Part shown: positions 43,509 to 52,110 of the stretch, in pieces
How positions within the stretch are numbered: position 1 is the stretch's first letter
Layout of the letters: every line of letters starts with the position of its first letter
NCBI GenBank assembly: GCA_044326545.1
Contig: JBIRBM010000011.1
Location: forward strand, 1 to 63,164
Source of the DNA: JANWJE01 sp044326545
GTDB lineage: Bacteria > Chlamydiota > Chlamydiia > Chlamydiales > Parachlamydiaceae
Direction of reading: 5' to 3'
Length of the DNA stretch: 63,164 bases
Notes under the pieces: model-generated
What the model saw: the letters and a program-made list of their open reading frames with translations, nothing else
The model's database searches: none
What the model was told of the DNA's origin: nothing
Program-made: the position numbers and the translations under genes

Positions 43509-44882
43509 CTAATGGACAATATGATAGCCAAAAGGAGTTAAACAAAAACAGCTCATTCCTTCTGCGATCCCAGTTTCGACCATTCCTAGTTGGGCAAGTC
43601 GCTCCATGATCACAGCTTGTGTGAATTGTTTTTCATTTTCGCTATAGATCGGAAGTGTGTATTGCCATTTTTTTCCTTTATTTTTTAAAATAACAGGATC
43701 GTGATTTCCAATAGGGGCGATAAATCCTTCAAAAAAATTCTGAAAAGAGATCCATTGCAGAGGGCTTAATCGCCTGAGGTTTTTTTCAATTAAACCAAGA
43801 TTTCGCATATTCCAAAGTTCTGAAAACTCATGATGTTGAGCTAATCGATTGAGGGGATCATTTGCAATCAAGGCGATTTGTTCCACAAGAGGCCTTGAAA
43901 GCCAGGTATTTCCTTTTTGAGTGGGAGATAATGTATGAGAATCAACTTTAACGGCGAATTCTAACTGAATCAGTTTTTTTGCAAGGGTCTCTTTTTGTTG
44001 ATCGGTTGAGCCGTGTAGATTGCTGATGTTTTGATAAGGACTCTGTTTTGTTTGAGAAGCCTGTAATATTGAGGCGAGGTCTTTGATAAAAGCGAATTCA
44101 ACAGGGTAAGTCTTATGTATAGAATTTTTTGAGAGGGGGCGAGGTTTGGTTTGATGATTAAATGATAAGAAATCACGCCATTCAGCAAAAGGGGTTGCCA
44201 TTTCTTTCCATTTTCCCTCGATTTTTTTATAGCTGACGCAGCAAACAAAATGATATTCAAGGAGTAACAGAGACTCTTCCAATTCTTCGTGGTTTAAATT
44301 GAATTTCATCATCAAATCATGCGTGGAAACCATAAAATCAGGAGATGTATGAACCTCCTTGACAATAGAATTGAGAATCGGATTGTCAAACTGCAGTTCG
44401 CTCAGATAGAGCCTATAATTTTTTGGAGTCAATAAATATTTCTCTATGATAGAGTCGAAAATGTTATCAGATGTGCGTGGAATAGCATACCATGTCAGAA
44501 GAATATTAATGGGAACTTTTCCTAAAATTGTCTGCATAAACTCAATATCAGGCCGAAAGTTTTCGTCAAATTTTTCAATTTCTACTTCAAAATATTTTCG
44601 CATCTCCTTATCAACAACGAGTGTTTTATTTTGACGTGTAAATAACTTTGTCGCACTTAATTTATCCAAAATTGGAAGGAGGAGGTCCACCTCTGTTGCC
44701 AGATCGTCAGCTAATTGTTCAATGGAGATTTTTAATGAGTGGTGAATAATTTCACGCAGCACATCGATCTCATTAACGTTTAAATTAGCCATAACAAGAC
44801 GTACCTTAATATCTCTTTGAAAAGGATAGTCTTTAAGACAAATTTTTGCCTTACGAACGGGCATTCCTGAGGATGATAGCAT
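43509..44882 (-). CDS. Hypothetical protein with winged-helix-like segments
   Basis: About 457 residues, unrecognised. The protein is helical and hydrophilic with no signal peptide or membrane span. Two or three segments resemble winged-helix modules (VNEIDVLREIIHHSLKISIE with QLADDLATEVDLLLPILDKL; and FMVSTHDLMMKFNLNHEELE), suggesting nucleic-acid or protein binding. The frame continues upstream to a TTG at 44969 through very AT-rich DNA; the first ATG is at 44882 and neither start has a clear ribosome site. The gene lies upstream of dnaN on the same strand, across a 180-base repeat-containing gap. Confidence 0.6.
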   Translation of the reverse strand: MLSSSGMPVRKAKICLKDYPFQRDIKVRLVMANLNVNEIDVLREIIHHSLKISIEQLADDLATEVDLLLPILDKLSATKLFTRQNKTLVVDKEMRKYFEVEIEKFDENFRPDIEFMQTILGKVPINILLTWYAIPRTSDNIFDSIIEKYLLTPKNYRLYLSELQFDNPILNSIVKEVHTSPDFMVSTHDLMMKFNLNHEELEESLLLLEYHFVCCVSYKKIEGKWKEMATPFAEWRDFLSFNHQTKPRPLSKNSIHKTYPVEFAFIKDLASILQASQTKQSPYQNISNLHGSTDQQKETLAKKLIQLEFAVKVDSHTLSPTQKGNTWLSRPLVEQIALIANDPLNRLAQHHEFSELWNMRNLGLIEKNLRRLSPLQWISFQNFFEGFIAPIGNHDPVILKNKGKKWQYTLPIYSENEKQFTQAVIMERLAQLGMVETGIAEGMSCFCLTPFGYHIVH

Positions 44883-45068
44883 AGAATTTAACTTATGATA
44901 AAGGTTGTTTGTGTGTTTTTTTTTACTGAAATATTGTCTTATTGTATTGATAAATTGGAATTTAAGCAATTTTAAATAAAATTTATGTATTTAATAAAAA
45001 AAATCGTTTATTTTTCGAATGGTCAAATAGAAAGACTCGATGATTAGGGATTCATCAAAGGGATGGCA

Positions 45069-45293
45069 ATGGATCAAAATAAAGATGTAAAAGAGATAAA
45101 AAACTTTGCAAAGTGTGTTGTAGAGGCGAATCAAGCTAAATTAAAGAAATTAGGCGAATGTGGGGAGCCATTAGATTGTTATGCCCAAGAAATAAAAATG
45201 AGGTGGCATCGGGACGTCAGATCATTTAGCAAGAATTTAATAGACGGTTATCGGGTTTTGCTTGAGCAGTTAGGTCGTGAAAATCAATCTTAG
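45069..45293 (+). CDS. Small hypothetical protein
   Basis: 74 residues, helical and charged, with three cysteines (FAKCVVEAN, LGECGEPLDCYAQE). AAAGGG seven bases before the ATG at 45069 supports translation from there rather than from the ATG at 45063. The stop codon TAG is the first triplet of a family C repeat, so the original gene may have been longer. No function can be assigned. Confidence 0.45.
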   Translation: MDQNKDVKEIKNFAKCVVEANQAKLKKLGECGEPLDCYAQEIKMRWHRDVRSFSKNLIDGYRVLLEQLGRENQS

Positions 45294-45315
45294 AACCTGT
45301 TCAGAATCTTTGATC
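45291..45315. repeat. 25-bp dispersed repeat, family C, copy 2
   Basis: TAGAACCTGTTCAGAATCTT plus five bases; same repeat as at 40821 and, inverted, at 62885. It overlaps the stop codon of the preceding small gene. Confidence 0.65.
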
Positions 45316-45370
45316 ACAATATTTTGCTGCTATCATCCGCTAGAGGCTCACAAAAGATGTTCGCAATATT

Positions 45371-46378
45371 TTACGATGATCGTGTGACGATCCAGCAAGC
45401 TAAGTCAGGACATTCTTCTTGTTTTGCACTCAACCAGGCTTGCGCTTCTTCTGTAGAATGAAAAAGCATTAAAACTTTTGCTAAAGCATCCGCTGTCATA
45501 CAATCTAAAGCAAGTAAACTTGCACTTGCAACAGAGCCTGGTTTAACTTCAAGAGGAGTTAACGTGATAGGGTTGAAAATATGAGAATAGATTGTTTCCT
45601 TTCCGTTTTGATCGATCACTTTCCAAAATTGAAAATAATCTCCACTGGTTGCTAAAGCGCGGTCAATCAGATTAACTTCTGCGATAGCCTTCGACGGGTT
45701 AGGATTAGCTAAGCGGCTAATGAATACACGCCAAGGACGTCTTGAAGGATGAAAGCCAAGTGTGCGAATTTCTCCTCCCCATTCAACGTAGAGGTTGTCA
45801 AGTCCTAGTTGATGAAGTTTTTCGACAAGTAAATCAACACAATATCCTTTGGCAATTCCTCCAAAATCGAGTTGAGTCCGACTGTCTTCCTTATAAAATA
45901 GGCCGTCATTTATGTGGAGGGTCCTCCAGCCAATGCAAGGCTTGAGGGCGTCTATTTCTTCGGGAGAGGGGATTTTTCCTAATTCTAATTTTTTTTTCCA
46001 AAGCTGTTGAATCGGTTCAATGGTCGGGTCAAAACGCCCATCGGAAAGTTTCACTAATGCATCAGTACGATTTAAAAATGCATGAAGTTCGGGCGAGAGT
46101 CTAAAAGGAGTATAAGCGGGGAGTGTATTGAGATGGCTTAGCTCAGAGTGTTGATTCCATTTATTGTAGATTGCATCGACTTCTCGAAAAACAGAATGAA
46201 TCACTTGCTGAACTTCACGTGTTTGTTTTTTAGTTAAGGGATCTCCAATCGTAATGTGATAGTCAATTGTCATGATATTATCACAGAATTGAGTCAACGG
46301 AGTTTTGGGTTCCGGACGATGGCAGGAGGTGGCAACACACAAAAGAAAAAGAGAGGCAATCCAACGACAATCTATCAT
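45371..46378 (-). CDS. apbE: FAD:protein FMN transferase, ApbE lipoprotein
   Basis: Attaches FMN to threonines of target flavoproteins, for example sodium-pumping NADH:quinone reductase subunits, at the periplasmic side. From 46378 it has 335 residues with a lipoprotein signal (LFLLCVATSC, lipidated C19). Family motifs include NKWNQHSELSHLN, RFDPTIEPIQQLWKKK, LDFGGIAKGYCVD, the GGEIRTLG strand and ATSGDYFQF. The start codon overlaps the folD stop as ATGA, marking translational coupling. The frame is open to 46483 but that extension would bury the signal peptide. Confidence 0.93.
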   Translation of the reverse strand: MIDCRWIASLFLLCVATSCHRPEPKTPLTQFCDNIMTIDYHITIGDPLTKKQTREVQQVIHSVFREVDAIYNKWNQHSELSHLNTLPAYTPFRLSPELHAFLNRTDALVKLSDGRFDPTIEPIQQLWKKKLELGKIPSPEEIDALKPCIGWRTLHINDGLFYKEDSRTQLDFGGIAKGYCVDLLVEKLHQLGLDNLYVEWGGEIRTLGFHPSRRPWRVFISRLANPNPSKAIAEVNLIDRALATSGDYFQFWKVIDQNGKETIYSHIFNPITLTPLEVKPGSVASASLLALDCMTADALAKVLMLFHSTEEAQAWLSAKQEECPDLACWIVTRSS

Positions 46379-47253
46379 TTGATTGATGTGTGTTGCAAAT
46401 TGTAGCTTAAAAGAGTGTTTTGTAAGAGCATCGCAATAGTCATTGGCCCTACGCCCCCTGGAACGGGGGTGATAAATGAGCACTTGGGGGCAACATTGGC
46501 GAAATCGACATCACCGACAATTTGATAGCCGCTTTTTTTAGTGGGATCGGTGATTTTGTTGATCCCTACATCGATGACCACGGCTCCTTCTTTCACCATA
46601 TCGGCAGTAATCAATTTTGGCTGGCCAATCGCAACGATGATAATATCAGCAAGCAGACAAAATTTCTTGAGATCTTTCGAAAAGCGGTGAGCAACAGTGA
46701 CAGTGGCATTACCTCCTTGCGTCCCTTGCATGAGCAGGGCCGCAAGAGGTTTTCCCACAATATTGCTTCGGCCGATAATCAAAGCGTGAAGGCCGCAGAT
46801 GTCGATGGAGGAACGTTCCATCAGCACTTTAATGCCAAGAGGAGTGCAAGGTAGAAAGCCGTCAGTTTCCCCAATCAGAACTTTTCCAATGTTATAGGGG
46901 TTAAATCCATCAACATCTTTTTGAGGAATGATTTGATGGGTGATGCGAATTGGATTGATATGGGGGGGTAAGGGAAGTTGAACTAAAATTCCATCGATGT
47001 TGGAGTCTTCATTCAGCTTTGTGATTTGATTCAACAGTTCATTTTCAGAGATGGATGCGGGAAGTTGGTATTTGACAGATTGAATGCCGACAGATTCACA
47101 TGCCTGAGTCTTGCGCGTAACGTAAATTTGTGAAGGGGGGTGAGTGCCAACAATGACCACAGCAAGAGAAGGAGGTCGGCTTCTCAGTTGTCCGATCTTT
47201 TCTTTGATTTCCAGTTGGATCTCGTCTGCAATTTTTTTTCCGTCGATAATCAT
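46375..47253 (-). CDS. folD: Bifunctional methylenetetrahydrofolate dehydrogenase/cyclohydrolase
   Basis: Interconverts 5,10-methylene- and 10-formyl-tetrahydrofolate for one-carbon supply. 292 residues with the substrate-site lysine in YVTRKTQACESVGI, the DGILVQLPLPPHI motif, the KDVDGFNPYNIG loop, the NADP site IIGRSNIVGKPLA and the C-terminal PVPGGVGPMTIAMLL. GAAAGGAC upstream supports the ATG at 47253. folD-apbE order matches Chlamydia from memory. Confidence 0.96.
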   Translation of the reverse strand: MIIDGKKIADEIQLEIKEKIGQLRSRPPSLAVVIVGTHPPSQIYVTRKTQACESVGIQSVKYQLPASISENELLNQITKLNEDSNIDGILVQLPLPPHINPIRITHQIIPQKDVDGFNPYNIGKVLIGETDGFLPCTPLGIKVLMERSSIDICGLHALIIGRSNIVGKPLAALLMQGTQGGNATVTVAHRFSKDLKKFCLLADIIIVAIGQPKLITADMVKEGAVVIDVGINKITDPTKKSGYQIVGDVDFANVAPKCSFITPVPGGVGPMTIAMLLQNTLLSYNLQHTSIK

Positions 47254-47372
47254 GTTTTGTCCTTTCAACCACAACGATTTCTTTTACGTTAGGTTTTACT
47301 TGAACGATGATCATAAAACATCGTTAAAAAATAATCTAGCTTCAATTGCAGACGATTAAAAACTCCTCTTTT

Positions 47373-47451
47373 AACTCACCTTGCGCACCGGCAGGACGAT
47401 TTGGGCTTTCGCTTCAGCCCAAATAGCTCTCTTGATGCGCAAGGTGAGTTT
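47373..47451. repeat. Complete family A palindrome with nested hairpin
   Basis: Outer arms AACTCACCTTGCGC and GCGCAAGGTGAGTT are perfect inverted repeats. Inside, ATTTGGGCT and AGCCCAAAT form a second hairpin around TTCGCTTC, making a nested structure. This is the clearest copy of a family also seen at 7787, 23719, 52067 and 62372. It lies in the promoter region between folD and a secreted-protein gene. Confidence 0.8.
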
Positions 47452-47501
47452 TTAGTGAAAAAAAAGATTTGAACGCGTTAATCTGTAATAAAGGAACGAT
47501 C

Positions 47502-47969
47502 ATGCAGATTTTCTCTTGGATGACGGTTATTTTATTCTATTTTGCCGCAATTGAAGGATTCCCAACAGTTGTCCCTGATCCTATCCCTTGTTTTCTCGCA
47601 CTTGAAAGAGACTTTTTTTTCGAGCCAATTGTCAGTCAAGGATTAAGTCTTTATAATGTCAGACAAGAACTCTGGATTCCCATCAATCAACTTTTAAGGA
47701 AAAAAAGTGTCGAGATTCCTCAGCGAATGAAAGAGCGAACATCTTTTATGGTTCCCAATCCAATCGAATATCCGATGCAGAAGGGGAAAACAGCAAGAAT
47801 TTTAAAAGAGGTTCTTTTAGAGGTGTTCAAGGAGGTGATGTCTGAATATCGATCCTATGAAGTTCCGAATCCAGATTTGATTTTTGACTATATTTTTTTG
47901 CAACGGTTTCCCGATTTCGTTAGATGTTTTGGTTCTGAAGTCATGAGTTTAAAACCTAAAAATGTGTGA
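47502..47969 (+). CDS. Hypothetical secreted protein, paralogue of the next gene
   Basis: 155 residues with a signal peptide (MQIFSWMTVILFYFAAIEG) and a helical mature part. The segment ARILKEVLLEVFKEVMSEY (about 108-126) aligns with IKIYRETLYEVFAKVLKAH of the next protein, and both have an N-P-(F/I) dipeptide about 15 residues earlier, so the two look like diverged tandem paralogues. AAAGGAAC before the ATG at 47502 supports this start over 47469. Function unknown. Confidence 0.6.
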   Translation: MQIFSWMTVILFYFAAIEGFPTVVPDPIPCFLALERDFFFEPIVSQGLSLYNVRQELWIPINQLLRKKSVEIPQRMKERTSFMVPNPIEYPMQKGKTARILKEVLLEVFKEVMSEYRSYEVPNPDLIFDYIFLQRFPDFVRCFGSEVMSLKPKNV

Positions 47970-48016
47970 TGAACTTACCTTAAGTCAATTATAAATGGAT
48001 AAAAAAAGGATGTTAT

Positions 48017-48499
48017 ATGAAGCAATTATTTCGCTACCTGTCGTGTACGGCAGTTTCAATTCTATGTTGCACATGTCTTCAAGCTGAAACCACTGAGGTC
48101 ACTTTGTCCAACTCGATGAAGTGCACGAAAGAAGAACTGATGCGCTTTTTTCCGGAGCAGGTTGTCCATTCTGTATTGGTGAAAGCTAAACTGCCCAAGG
48201 AACAGGCGGATGCTATAGCGCAGGATTTGTCTCAAAAAGATCAAGAACTGGCTAAATTAGTTGAGGATAAATCGGCAAAAGTGAGTCCAAATCCCTTTAA
48301 AAATTTAAGCCAGAGAGATTTGGCGATAAAAATTTATCGTGAAACTCTTTATGAAGTTTTCGCAAAAGTTTTAAAGGCACACGGAGTCAAGAACGAAGAT
48401 CAAATTCAAACACTGCTGGATGATTTGCAAGAAGCTAGAAGCAAACTCTTCATCGAATGCATTCGCAAGCAGCCAAAGTCGTCAGAGCCTTCATCCTGA
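48017..48499 (+). CDS. Hypothetical secreted protein
   Basis: 160 residues: a signal peptide (about 1-23, rich in Cys: SILCCTCLQA) and a helical, charged mature region. It shares the (K/R)-E-x-L-x-E-V-F-x-K-V block with the upstream protein. AAAGGATG before the ATG gives a good start. In Chlamydia a hypothetical gene follows folD at this place (CT079, from memory), so this or its neighbour may be the counterpart. No enzymatic motif is seen; a periplasmic role is likely. Confidence 0.62.
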   Translation: MKQLFRYLSCTAVSILCCTCLQAETTEVTLSNSMKCTKEELMRFFPEQVVHSVLVKAKLPKEQADAIAQDLSQKDQELAKLVEDKSAKVSPNPFKNLSQRDLAIKIYRETLYEVFAKVLKAHGVKNEDQIQTLLDDLQEARSKLFIECIRKQPKSSEPSS

Positions 48500-48508
48500 C
48501 AATCGCCA

Positions 48509-49777
48509 TTAAATTTCTGTATTCTTTTTCATCCTGAGTTGCTGAAAATAGTCTAGTCGTTTTTTTAGTTCACGTTCAAATCCTCGTTCAACCGGACGAT
48601 AAAACGACTCTCTTTTGACAGATTCGGGAAAATATTCTTGGCCGGAAAATGCGTCTGCAGTGTTGTGATCGTATACGTATCCTTTGCCGTATCCTAATTG
48701 CTTCATTAAAGAGGAAGGTGCATGAAGGATTTTTTTAGGAGGTGCCAAATGCGTTGTTTGTCCGGCCAGCTTCCGTGCTTCATTGAATCCAGCATAAAGA
48801 GCATGGCTTTTCGGCGCTAACGCTAAATAAACAACCGCTTCTCCAAGGGCCAGCTCTCCTTCTGGAGATCCTAGCATTTCATACGCTTGCTTCGCAGCTA
48901 TTGTTAAGGAGAGAGCTTGTGGGTCTGCAAGCCCGATATCTTCGACCGCCATCCGAATGAGGCGTCTTGCCACAAAGAGAGGCTCTTCTCCGCCCTCAAG
49001 GAGGCGGGCGAACCAATAAAGAGCCGCATCAGGATCGGAGCCTCTTACAGACTTATGTAAAGCGGAAATCAAATGATAGTGCTGATCGCCGTTTTTGTCG
49101 AATAAGGCTGATTTCTTTTGTAAAATGTCTTGAATATCTTTTTCATTAAGTGTTTGTTTGGGCGTGTTTTTAATGTTTTCTAGTAGATTAAAGAAATAAC
49201 GTCCATCTCCTTGAGCCCAAAGGATGATCAGCTCGCGCGCTTGTTGAGTGAAAGATAGATTGCTAAATCGTTTTTCGTAGCGATTAAAAAGGGTTTCAAG
49301 AGCGAGTGAATCGAGCGGATACAGAGGAAGTACGCGGAGTCTAGAGAGTAAAGCGCCATTAAGATAAAAGGAGGGATTTTCTGTCGTAGCACCTATCAAA
49401 GTTAAGGTTCCATTCTCCACGTATGGAAGGAAGGCATCTTGTTGAGATTTATTAAAGCGATGAATTTCATCAACGAATAAAACGGTTCCTTTGTTCAACA
49501 GGGGGTAATTTTCGGCTTCTTTAATGATTTTTTTTAAATCGGCGATTCCGTTGAAAATGGCGCTCATAGAAGTAAAGTGCATGTCAAAAGCTTGAGCATA
49601 TAAACGGGCGATAGAGGTTTTTCCACATCCTGGCGGCCCCCATAAAATCATTGAAAGGGGTGTTCCTGAACGGATCGTGCGTGTCATGAGGCCATTTTCT
49701 CCAAGAATATGGTCTTGACCCACAACTTCTTCTAGGCTGTGAGGTCTAAATTCTTCTGCAAGAGGGATTTTTTTCAA
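48509..49777 (-). CDS. rarA: Replication-associated recombination protein RarA (MgsA)
   Basis: AAA+ ATPase related to clamp loaders, acting at stalled forks. 422 residues with Walker A GPPGCGKTS (47-55), Walker B VLFVDEIHRFNKSQQDAFLP, sensor 1 LIGATTENPSF, and the C-terminal tetramerisation region with SVRGSDPDAALYW, ARRLIRMAVEDIGLADPQAL and YKYPHD-type tail. It overlaps the upstream MreD-like gene by 4 bases. Confidence 0.95.
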   Translation of the reverse strand: MKKIPLAEEFRPHSLEEVVGQDHILGENGLMTRTIRSGTPLSMILWGPPGCGKTSIARLYAQAFDMHFTSMSAIFNGIADLKKIIKEAENYPLLNKGTVLFVDEIHRFNKSQQDAFLPYVENGTLTLIGATTENPSFYLNGALLSRLRVLPLYPLDSLALETLFNRYEKRFSNLSFTQQARELIILWAQGDGRYFFNLLENIKNTPKQTLNEKDIQDILQKKSALFDKNGDQHYHLISALHKSVRGSDPDAALYWFARLLEGGEEPLFVARRLIRMAVEDIGLADPQALSLTIAAKQAYEMLGSPEGELALGEAVVYLALAPKSHALYAGFNEARKLAGQTTHLAPPKKILHAPSSLMKQLGYGKGYVYDHNTADAFSGQEYFPESVKRESFYRPVERGFERELKKRLDYFQQLRMKKNTEI

Positions 49778-50286
49778 GACCTTCTCCTTGACAAGCGGTA
49801 GATAAGATAGCGCCTTCTAAAGGAAATCAGAATAAGAGAAGGAATTGTAAACGCTAAAATAGAAAAAATAGCCACTTGAAATGATAGAAGAAATAAATCA
49901 TTGAACATCCAGGACGGAGAGATCATGAAAGGGCGGCCAATCAGCGAAAAGGTGATGATTTGAATGAATGTGGAAACAAAATGAAAGAAAAAAGCCATTG
50001 AGGGAAGAGTTGTAAAACGATCCTCAAAAAATAAGGATTGATAGCGATAGAGCAATAGAGTGGTTAGGCAATAATTGATTGCGTAATTGCCAAGACGTGT
50101 TTCAGCAGCAAGAAGATCGACAATAAAGCCGCAAATGAGCGACCACCATAGGCAAGTGCAAAGAGTGGCTTGATAAAAACAGAGGATAATGAAAGGAATG
50201 AAATAGAGAATATGCCAAAATGGAGCAAGAACTGGGAGGAGGAGTGCCAGGCTAAGAGAGTAGAGAAAAAGGTAAAATAAATGCAT
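49774..50286 (-). CDS. MreD-like small membrane protein
   Basis: 170 residues with five or six membrane helices. The order and the segment LICGFIVDLLAAETRLGNYA (a G-x-x-x-D-L helix followed by a polar turn and Gly) resemble MreD, the rod-complex membrane protein, though similarity is weak. An ATG at 50286 is preferred over a TTG at 50298. rarA follows with a 4-base overlap. mreB and mreC are not in the window, so the assignment rests on topology and one motif. Confidence 0.5.
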   Translation of the reverse strand: MHLFYLFLYSLSLALLLPVLAPFWHILYFIPFIILCFYQATLCTCLWWSLICGFIVDLLAAETRLGNYAINYCLTTLLLYRYQSLFFEDRFTTLPSMAFFFHFVSTFIQIITFSLIGRPFMISPSWMFNDLFLLSFQVAIFSILAFTIPSLILISFRRRYLIYRLSRRRS

Positions 50287-50341
50287 GACTTGGCTCAATC
50301 ATTGAATAAGCTTTTAGAGACTTTTTTAAAGCAAAGACCTT

Positions 50342-51064
50342 CTAATAAGCACCCTTAGAAAATAGCATAGCAGGAACTGTTTTGGCAATCAGCTTCATAT
50401 CCATCAAGAAAGAGTGGTTATCCACGTAATATTCGTCCATCATCACCCGATTTTCGTAGGATTGAACATCGTTTCGTCCAGATACTTGCCAAATTCCGGT
50501 TAGACCAGGCCGGATGGAAAGAATTTTATACGCTTTGAGGTGGTAATATTTGTTAATTTCCTCCTGCAAGACAGGACGGGGTCCTACTATGCTTAAATCG
50601 CCTTTGAGCACATTCCAAAACTGGGGAACTTCATCTAAAGAAGTTCTGCGTAAAAAAGAGCCAAAAGGTGTGACTCGAGGATCATTCTTTAATTTATAGG
50701 TTTTTTCCCACTCTTCACGTAATTGAGGGCTCCTATCTAAAATGTCTTTAAGCTTTTTATCTGCATCTGAATACATGGATCGAAATTTATAGCATCGAAA
50801 ACATTTTCCGCCTCGCCCTACCCTTTCGTGTGAGTAAATAATGGGTCCGGGAGAGGTTAAGAAAATGATCAGGCCAATTAAAAGAAAAAAGGGAGATCCA
50901 ACAATTAACAAAAACAAGCTAAAGAAAAGATCAAAACACCTCTTGATCGGGATATGCTTGATTTTGCAATCTATAGGCAAATGAATCGGGATGACGGGTG
51001 CAGAAGGAGATCTAGTTGTAACGTCTTCCATAGCCAAATATTTAGTGATTTGATGAGTCATCAT
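50342..51064 (-). CDS. Polyprenyl-phosphate sugar-1-phosphate transferase (WcaJ/PglC type)
   Basis: Starts surface-glycan synthesis by moving a sugar phosphate onto undecaprenyl phosphate. 240 residues: a re-entrant/transmembrane helix (about 46-70), then KFRSMYSDA (93-101) and the catalytic core RRTSLDEVPQFWNVLKGDLS, IVGPRP and RPGLTGIWQVSGRN. Only the catalytic monotopic part is present, without the extra N-terminal membrane domain of WcaJ. It lies among genes for a polyprenyl synthase and UDP-glucose dehydrogenase, all on the same strand, consistent with a glycan pathway. Confidence 0.92.
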   Translation of the reverse strand: MMTHQITKYLAMEDVTTRSPSAPVIPIHLPIDCKIKHIPIKRCFDLFFSLFLLIVGSPFFLLIGLIIFLTSPGPIIYSHERVGRGGKCFRCYKFRSMYSDADKKLKDILDRSPQLREEWEKTYKLKNDPRVTPFGSFLRRTSLDEVPQFWNVLKGDLSIVGPRPVLQEEINKYYHLKAYKILSIRPGLTGIWQVSGRNDVQSYENRVMMDEYYVDNHSFLMDMKLIAKTVPAMLFSKGAY

Positions 51065-51092
51065 TTATTTTTATCAAATTATTCAATTTTAT

Positions 51093-52013
51093 TCAAAAAA
51101 GAGAAGAGGAAGAAACCGTTCGAAATGTCTGATCTGGGTTTAAACCAAAATCTGCAAGCCCTACCAGAAGAGAGGTATCGTAGGGAAGTTCCTTCAATGA
51201 ATCTAATGCTTGATGATACATTTGCTCTGCGCATTTTTTTGCCTGCTCGATCCCTAACAAGGAAACATACGTTGACTTATGATTCACGACATCAGAGGCA
51301 ACGATTTTGCCATGTTTAGCCTCACTTGATGTCACATCTAAAATATCATCAACAATTTGAAAAGCCAACCCCAGCGCTTGACCAAATTGACGCAGTTGAT
51401 TCATTTGAACGGATGTTGCGTTAGCAACGATTCCCCCAAATTCAACCGCTGCTGTAATCAAGGCTCCGGTTTTATTGTGGTGAAGAAGGCGTAAATCCTC
51501 TAATTCAATGTTTTTTCCTTCATATCTCAAATCCATGACCTGTCCGCCAATCATTCCATCGCTTCCGCTTCGTTGAGCTAGAGTCTGAATCAACTGTAAT
51601 CTCTTCTCGGTGCTTAAATGGGGATCAGTAGCCAAGATTTCAAAAGCGTAGGTGAGTAAATAATCTCCCGTTAATACGGCATACCCTTCATTGTATTTTT
51701 TATGTAAGGTGAGTTTACCGCGTCGATAATCATCATTATCCATACAAGGAAGATCATCATGAATCATCGAGTAGGTGTGAATCAATTCCAAAGTGCAGGC
51801 AGGAGTCAGAGCTAGATCCGGATTTCCCTGAAGTGCGCGGGTTGTGGCCAGAGTTAAAGTGGGGCGCAGCCGTTTTCCGCCTCCTAGCAAGACGTAGCGA
51901 GCTGATTCGAATAAAATGTCGTAGGGAGCACCCCGGATTGGGACAAGGCGATTGAGTTCTTGTTCAATCATTTGATGTTGAGTTTGCAAGTAGTGTCTGA
52001 TGTCTAGCGTCAT
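51093..52013 (-). CDS. ispA: Polyprenyl diphosphate synthase (farnesyl/geranylgeranyl type)
   Basis: Builds short prenyl diphosphates from IPP and DMAPP. 306 residues with the first Asp-rich motif DDLPCMDND (86-94), the second QIVDDILD, LGGGKRLRP and GGQVMDL. Size and the two-residue insertion in the first motif fit bacterial FPP/GGPP synthases. AAAAAGGTC before the ATG at 52013 supports the start; the frame extends to 52058. The exact chain length of the product cannot be read, so the symbol is tentative. Confidence 0.88.
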   Translation of the reverse strand: MTLDIRHYLQTQHQMIEQELNRLVPIRGAPYDILFESARYVLLGGGKRLRPTLTLATTRALQGNPDLALTPACTLELIHTYSMIHDDLPCMDNDDYRRGKLTLHKKYNEGYAVLTGDYLLTYAFEILATDPHLSTEKRLQLIQTLAQRSGSDGMIGGQVMDLRYEGKNIELEDLRLLHHNKTGALITAAVEFGGIVANATSVQMNQLRQFGQALGLAFQIVDDILDVTSSEAKHGKIVASDVVNHKSTYVSLLGIEQAKKCAEQMYHQALDSLKELPYDTSLLVGLADFGLNPDQTFRTVSSSSLF

Positions 52014-52066
52014 ACAAGACCTTTTTAAATCGTTAAAGAAGGAGAGTTCTACGGACAAGCAGTGTC

Positions 52067-52110
52067 ATAAATTAATCTCACCTTACGCACCGGGAGGGGG
52101 ATTGATTTAT
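52067..52110. repeat. Family A type palindrome at the ugd stop codon
   Basis: ATAAATTAATC and GATTGATTTAT pair around CTCACCTTACGCACCGGGAG, which matches the left arm of the family A element. It overlaps the stop of ugd and separates it from the polyprenyl synthase gene. Confidence 0.5.
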
